From: Chlamydiota bacterium
Lineage (GTDB): Bacteria; Chlamydiota; Chlamydiia; Chlamydiales; Parachlamydiaceae
Length of the DNA stretch: 23,673 bases
Assembly (NCBI GenBank): GCA_013286075.1
Contig: JABDGJ010000014.1
Coordinates: 1-23,673, forward strand
Reading direction: 5' to 3'
The notes beneath the pieces were generated by a model. That model saw only the letters and a list, made by a program, of their open reading frames with translations. It searched no databases and was not told the DNA's origin. Positions 20,782 through 23,673 of the stretch are shown here, one piece after another; within the stretch, counting starts at the first letter, position 1; every line of letters starts with the position of its first letter. Position numbers and translations under genes: made by a program.

Positions 20782-22005
20782 TTAACCCTTAGCACCTTGC
20801 GCAAATCGGGTAATGATTTTACCGATTTCGGCCATGAGTGAGATAGCCATCGACTGAAACTGCTGGTACAATGTCATTTCTTTATTCAATTCATCTGTTT
20901 GCGTTTGGCTTAGATTCTGTGCTCCAGTTGTAGTCGTCGCAATTTTATCTGAAGCCTTGACTGAACCCGAATCCGCAACAAAATTTGTCGCCGAAACATG
21001 GAGAGATTCAGTGATTTGTCTTTGGACTGTCGCATCATAAGGCCCTGGTCCTACTTTTTTCATATAGTCATCATAAGGAGCAAGACTCTTATTTACCAAA
21101 TTCAGGACCTCTTCCATATTTTTAACAAGAGTTGTCCCTTCCCCTCCTGCGTTCTTCATCGTCTCAATTTCTTGTGTCAATTCATCTCGCAAACGCAAGA
21201 GATCTTGCGCTGCCTTATCCATCTCAGAATCAATAGGGACTCGAACGATCGGCTGAGCAAAATAGTCATTACTCCACGATACATATTTAGTTGCATTTTC
21301 ATCTTTTTTTAACCACTCATTAATTTGCTCAAATGTGGTCAATCCTTCGGCCGCTAATTTCTTTTGGAGATCGGGAGGAATATCGGACATGCTTTGTGGA
21401 GGATAAGCATAATTGGCTGGATTAGCCACTTCTGTAAGATTGAGCAAATCATCTAAGGCCGCCAAGGTATCAAGAGTATTTTTCGTACATTCCAACTGAT
21501 CGCCAAGCTGATTCAACTTATCTTCATATACTTGATTGACACCAAGGACAAAATCAGAATAGAGCATTGCTTGCAACGTTTGATCGGCTCCCTTAGTTCC
21601 TTGGACTGCCACTGTGTCAATGATATCGACAAACGTATAGGTCTTTCCATTTTTTACTATGGTTTGGTCTTTCAATACTTTCATTGATTCGGTAGGAGTG
21701 AGTTGCCCTTTATACCCGTCCGTTGTGATTCCCACTTCAGCAAGCATATCAAAAACACTTTTGAGCCCATTGGCCATATTCTGGTCAAAATAGGCTCCAT
21801 TTCCATCTCCATTTTCTGCTAATTCTTTGAGTTGGTTCATGGCTGCCAACAATTCTCCATAATCCTCATCGGTAATGGTCGGTTTATTAAAAATTTGCTG
21901 GATTTGTGTCATCAAAGCCAGATACTGACTATACAACTCTTTTGATGTATACTCATTATTATTAATAGGAACCGAACCTACGCCGGGAATAGAAATAGGA
22001 TCCAT
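20782..22005 (-). CDS. Unknown probable T3SS substrate (407 aa), tip-like layout
   Basis: Not recognised by sequence. It is the first gene of the translocator operon, with AGGAG 7 bases before the ATG. The protein is acidic and hydrophilic, with no signal peptide or clear membrane helix. It has helical segments at about 20-65, 130-195 and 265-312, and a C-terminal amphipathic helix (about 372-402, with MTLYQQFQSMAISLMAEIGKI). Needle-tip proteins (LcrV, IpaD) and EspA-type filament proteins also end in a long helix that pairs with an N-terminal one, and they are encoded beside translocators. A tip or hydrophilic-translocator role is therefore a reasonable guess. A secreted effector is the alternative. 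The Chlamydia tip candidate CT584 is much shorter (about 180 aa). Confidence 0.7.
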   Translation of the reverse strand: MDPISIPGVGSVPINNNEYTSKELYSQYLALMTQIQQIFNKPTITDEDYGELLAAMNQLKELAENGDGNGAYFDQNMANGLKSVFDMLAEVGITTDGYKGQLTPTESMKVLKDQTIVKNGKTYTFVDIIDTVAVQGTKGADQTLQAMLYSDFVLGVNQVYEDKLNQLGDQLECTKNTLDTLAALDDLLNLTEVANPANYAYPPQSMSDIPPDLQKKLAAEGLTTFEQINEWLKKDENATKYVSWSNDYFAQPIVRVPIDSEMDKAAQDLLRLRDELTQEIETMKNAGGEGTTLVKNMEEVLNLVNKSLAPYDDYMKKVGPGPYDATVQRQITESLHVSATNFVADSGSVKASDKIATTTTGAQNLSQTQTDELNKEMTLYQQFQSMAISLMAEIGKIITRFAQGAKG

Positions 22006-22250
22006 ATTTTTCTCCTAAACCTTTACTAATTTCATTCTTGCATCTATCACTATTTTAATACATAACTATATAAAGAACAAATTAATTGCCATTAATTATA
22101 CTAATGTGCATATCTTTTTATTTTCTTAAACAAAAACAAGTCAAAAATTATCTAACTCTTAATAAACTTTTTATTGATCATTAAATATTAGCATAGTAAA
22201 CTACTTATAGTTAGTTAAATTCTATTAATAGTAAAAAAGGAGTTTTTAAT
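22006..22250. promoter_or_regulatory. AT-rich divergent intergenic region with a predicted translocator-operon promoter
   Basis: This 245-bp region separates the minus-strand translocator operon from the plus-strand 150-aa gene and should hold promoters for both. On the minus strand TTGTTC (22080-22075) and TAAAAT (22057-22052) are 17 bases apart, about 45 bases before the first ATG. A perfect TATAAT further upstream on that strand has no good -35. For the plus-strand gene no confident -35/-10 pair was found, though TATAGT occurs near 22206. Otherwise it is simple AT-rich sequence. Confidence 0.4.
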
Positions 22251-22703
22251 ATGATTAATGAAATAAGAGCAGGAATGAGCGCTTTTTCTAGCGTTGTTTC
22301 TATGGCTATCGGTGATAGCTGTTCTAGAATGGCAAAAAGAGTGGGAGAATTAGCTCTTGCTATTTCTGAGGGTTTTAAGAACTCCCGCTTAGGAAAACCT
22401 GCAGTGGCCAAAATGGTCGAATTAGAAGGAAGAGTAAAATTATATTTTAAATCTAAAGCGCAAAAATCTACTAATTCTGTCAGTAGTCGTATCGACGCGA
22501 GTGGTGATAAGATCGTTACTTTAAATAAATTTAGCCCAGACAACACAATAGATTCTTTCTTAGATTTAGCATTTAGCGTAGACACAACAAATTCTTTGTT
22601 AGATTTAGATGGAGAAGAAGAAGAGGACCTCTTCGCTAAACCAAATGAAAATAACTCAGTAGTAGGAGAAATACATTTAGAAAATTTACCAGACGGAGAC
22701 TAG
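22251..22703 (+). CDS. Unknown small protein (150 aa), divergent from the translocator operon
   Basis: Not recognised by sequence. AAAAAAGGAG ends 8 bases before the ATG, a strong ribosome binding site that decides the start, and a strong intrinsic terminator follows the stop by 24 bp, so this is a well-formed single-gene unit. The N-terminal 70 residues are Ser/Ala-rich and probably helical (AFSSVVSMAIGDSCSRMAKR), and the middle is basic. The C-terminal 50 residues are acidic (DLDGEEEEDLF) and probably disordered. There is no classical signal peptide. The Ser-rich N-terminus and the location suggest a possible T3SS substrate, but that is a guess. Confidence 0.72.
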   Translation: MINEIRAGMSAFSSVVSMAIGDSCSRMAKRVGELALAISEGFKNSRLGKPAVAKMVELEGRVKLYFKSKAQKSTNSVSSRIDASGDKIVTLNKFSPDNTIDSFLDLAFSVDTTNSLLDLDGEEEEDLFAKPNENNSVVGEIHLENLPDGD

Positions 22704-22727
22704 AGGACCTATAATCTATATCTATAA

Positions 22728-22755
22728 ATGGCCTACTTCAAAGTAGGCCATTTTT
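22728..22755 (+). terminator. Strong intrinsic terminator after the 150-aa gene
   Basis: ATGGCCTAC and GTAGGCCAT form a perfect 9-bp stem around a short loop (TTCAAA), followed by TTTTT at 22751-22755. It ends the transcript of the 150-aa gene and separates it from the sensor kinase downstream. Confidence 0.92.
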
Positions 22756-22840
22756 CCTCTATTTAGAGTCTTTCTTGAGCAAAATTCTTGTGTCTTTGTC
22801 GTTTTTCTATTTCAATAGAAATAAAACAATCCCGTGCGCA

Positions 22841-23673
22841 ATGTTCAGTTTTAGACAAAAAATTTTTATTAGTTACGTCGGGGTTTTTCTTGTTTTTATT
22901 TTATTGTTATTCCCTTTTGTTACCTCATGGGTCCAACGAATTGTATTCCAGGCAATGGATACCCGTTCTACCGAAATTATTTCGAATATTCGAGATGCTC
23001 CCAATGATGAAGCATTAATTCGGCAGCTCAAAGAGCAAAAGAGTCTCCTCTTTTTTCGAAGCAGCATTATTACGAACGAAAGAAAGGTCCTATACGATTC
23101 TCATTTGCAAAGGCTCTTGGGCCCAAAATTTAGCGCGGATTACATTATTGACCATCCAGAGGTCATTGAAGCCTTCCAAGAGGGGACAGGCTATACAGAG
23201 GGGTATTCTCAAATTCTGAACGAAAAATTCTCCTATTTTGCCAAATCATTCGATTTTCATGGAAAGACGTATGTCCTCCGAATCGCTTTTCCTTATCAGT
23301 ATGTCAAGGAGGTCATGGAGGCCTTTAAAATAGGGTTTCTTGGCCTCGCTACTCTTATTTTATTGTTATTTAGCTTATTGACTTGGTTTGTGATCCATTA
23401 TTTAACCCAGCCAATCCAAACCATCATCAATGCAGTAAAACCTTACCAGGATGGAAAACAACACGTTTTACCAGAAATTGATATTGGAAGAAAGAATCGA
23501 AACGACGATTTTAATACGTTGGCCTTCACATTGAATAGTCTATCGGCCAAGATCCAAAACCACATCGATAATTTAACAAACGAAAGAAACGAAAAACAGA
23601 CCATTCTCGAATCGTTAGAAGAAGGGGTAATTGCTGTAGATACCGAAATGTCTATTATCTATAGCAACCACAT
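22841..23673 (+). CDS. Sensor histidine kinase, N-terminal part (PhoR/WalK-like; runs off window)
   Basis: The frame is open from the ATG at 22841 to the window end (277 residues). It has a membrane helix near the start (about 8-27), an extracytoplasmic sensor region (about 28-162), a second membrane helix (about 164-188), and a HAMP-like linker with the conserved Pro (LTQPIQTI, 188-195). A coiled coil leads into the start of a PAS domain (ILESLEEGVIAVDTEMSIIY, 255-274). This order is that of PhoR/WalK-type sensor kinases. The catalytic HisKA and ATPase domains would lie beyond the window. The ribosome binding site is weak, so the start is tentative. It seems unconnected with the T3SS operons, since a terminator separates it from the preceding gene. 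Environmental chlamydiae carry more two-component systems than Chlamydiaceae. Confidence 0.85.
   Translation, partial: MFSFRQKIFISYVGVFLVFILLLFPFVTSWVQRIVFQAMDTRSTEIISNIRDAPNDEALIRQLKEQKSLLFFRSSIITNERKVLYDSHLQRLLGPKFSADYIIDHPEVIEAFQEGTGYTEGYSQILNEKFSYFAKSFDFHGKTYVLRIAFPYQYVKEVMEAFKIGFLGLATLILLLFSLLTWFVIHYLTQPIQTIINAVKPYQDGKQHVLPEIDIGRKNRNDDFNTLAFTLNSLSAKIQNHIDNLTNERNEKQTILESLEEGVIAVDTEMSIIYSNH

Noticed and set aside
22211..22585. 124-residue minus-strand open frame opposite the 150-aa gene
   Set aside because: The plus-strand frame has a strong ribosome binding site, a terminator after its stop and plausible composition. The minus frame has neither and is its mirror image.
1..23673. CRISPR array, tRNA or rRNA genes, complete insertion sequence
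   Set aside because: No regularly spaced repeats, cloverleaf-type sequence, rRNA-like stretch or transposase gene was seen on reading through the window.

Overview
The window is a type III secretion (T3SS) locus from a member of the phylum Chlamydiota. The evidence is the run scc4 - sctD (with FHA domains) - cdsE - cdsG - sctF - CT668-like - sctN - sctO - sctP - sctQ - pkn5 - sctC on the minus strand. This is essentially the Chlamydia trachomatis CT663-CT674 block, including phylum-specific members (Pkn5, Scc4, double-FHA SctD). Several differences from Chlamydiaceae, as I remember them, point to an environmental (Chlamydia-like) lineage: a shorter SctD, two extra genes inside the block, and a translocator operon joined to it. 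I cannot name a species.

Layout, in minus-strand transcription order from the right. At 22005-16199 lies a translocator operon: a 407-aa and a 180-aa unrecognised, probably secreted protein, an LcrH/SycD-type chaperone, a CopB-like hydrophobic translocator, a second LcrH-type chaperone and a CopD-like translocator. A GC-rich inverted repeat with 36-bp arms (16053-16190) separates it from the apparatus operon. The apparatus operon then runs scc4, sctD, cdsE and cdsG (16006-12841). The needle gene sctF (12300-12536) has its own predicted promoter and a structured leader. It is followed by a CT668-like gene that I read as the inner-rod protein SctI, then sctN, sctO and sctP (12198-8230).

The block is interrupted at 6131-8237 by two plus-strand genes of unknown function. 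They are paralogues of each other and carry three copies of a ~200-residue unit. Beyond them sctQ, pkn5 and sctC continue on the minus strand (5949-141) from a predicted new promoter, and a truncated lipoprotein gene lies at the left edge.

At the right edge, on the plus strand, there is a 150-aa unknown protein with a good ribosome binding site and a strong intrinsic terminator, and then the 5' part of a PhoR/WalK-like sensor histidine kinase that runs off the window.

Together the genes encode the outer-membrane secretin (SctC), inner-membrane ring (SctD), cytoplasmic sorting platform (SctQ), ATPase and stalk (SctN, SctO), needle-length regulator (SctP), needle with two co-chaperones (SctF, CdsE, CdsG), a probable inner rod, the translocon with its chaperones, and regulators (Pkn5, Scc4). 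Export-gate genes (sctR, S, T, U, V), sctJ, sctL and the gatekeeper gene are not in the window. The most interesting points are the inserted repeat-protein pair, a probable internal translation start in sctQ, a degenerate phosphatase-like domain fused to Pkn5, the SctI candidate, and the GC-rich inverted repeat.
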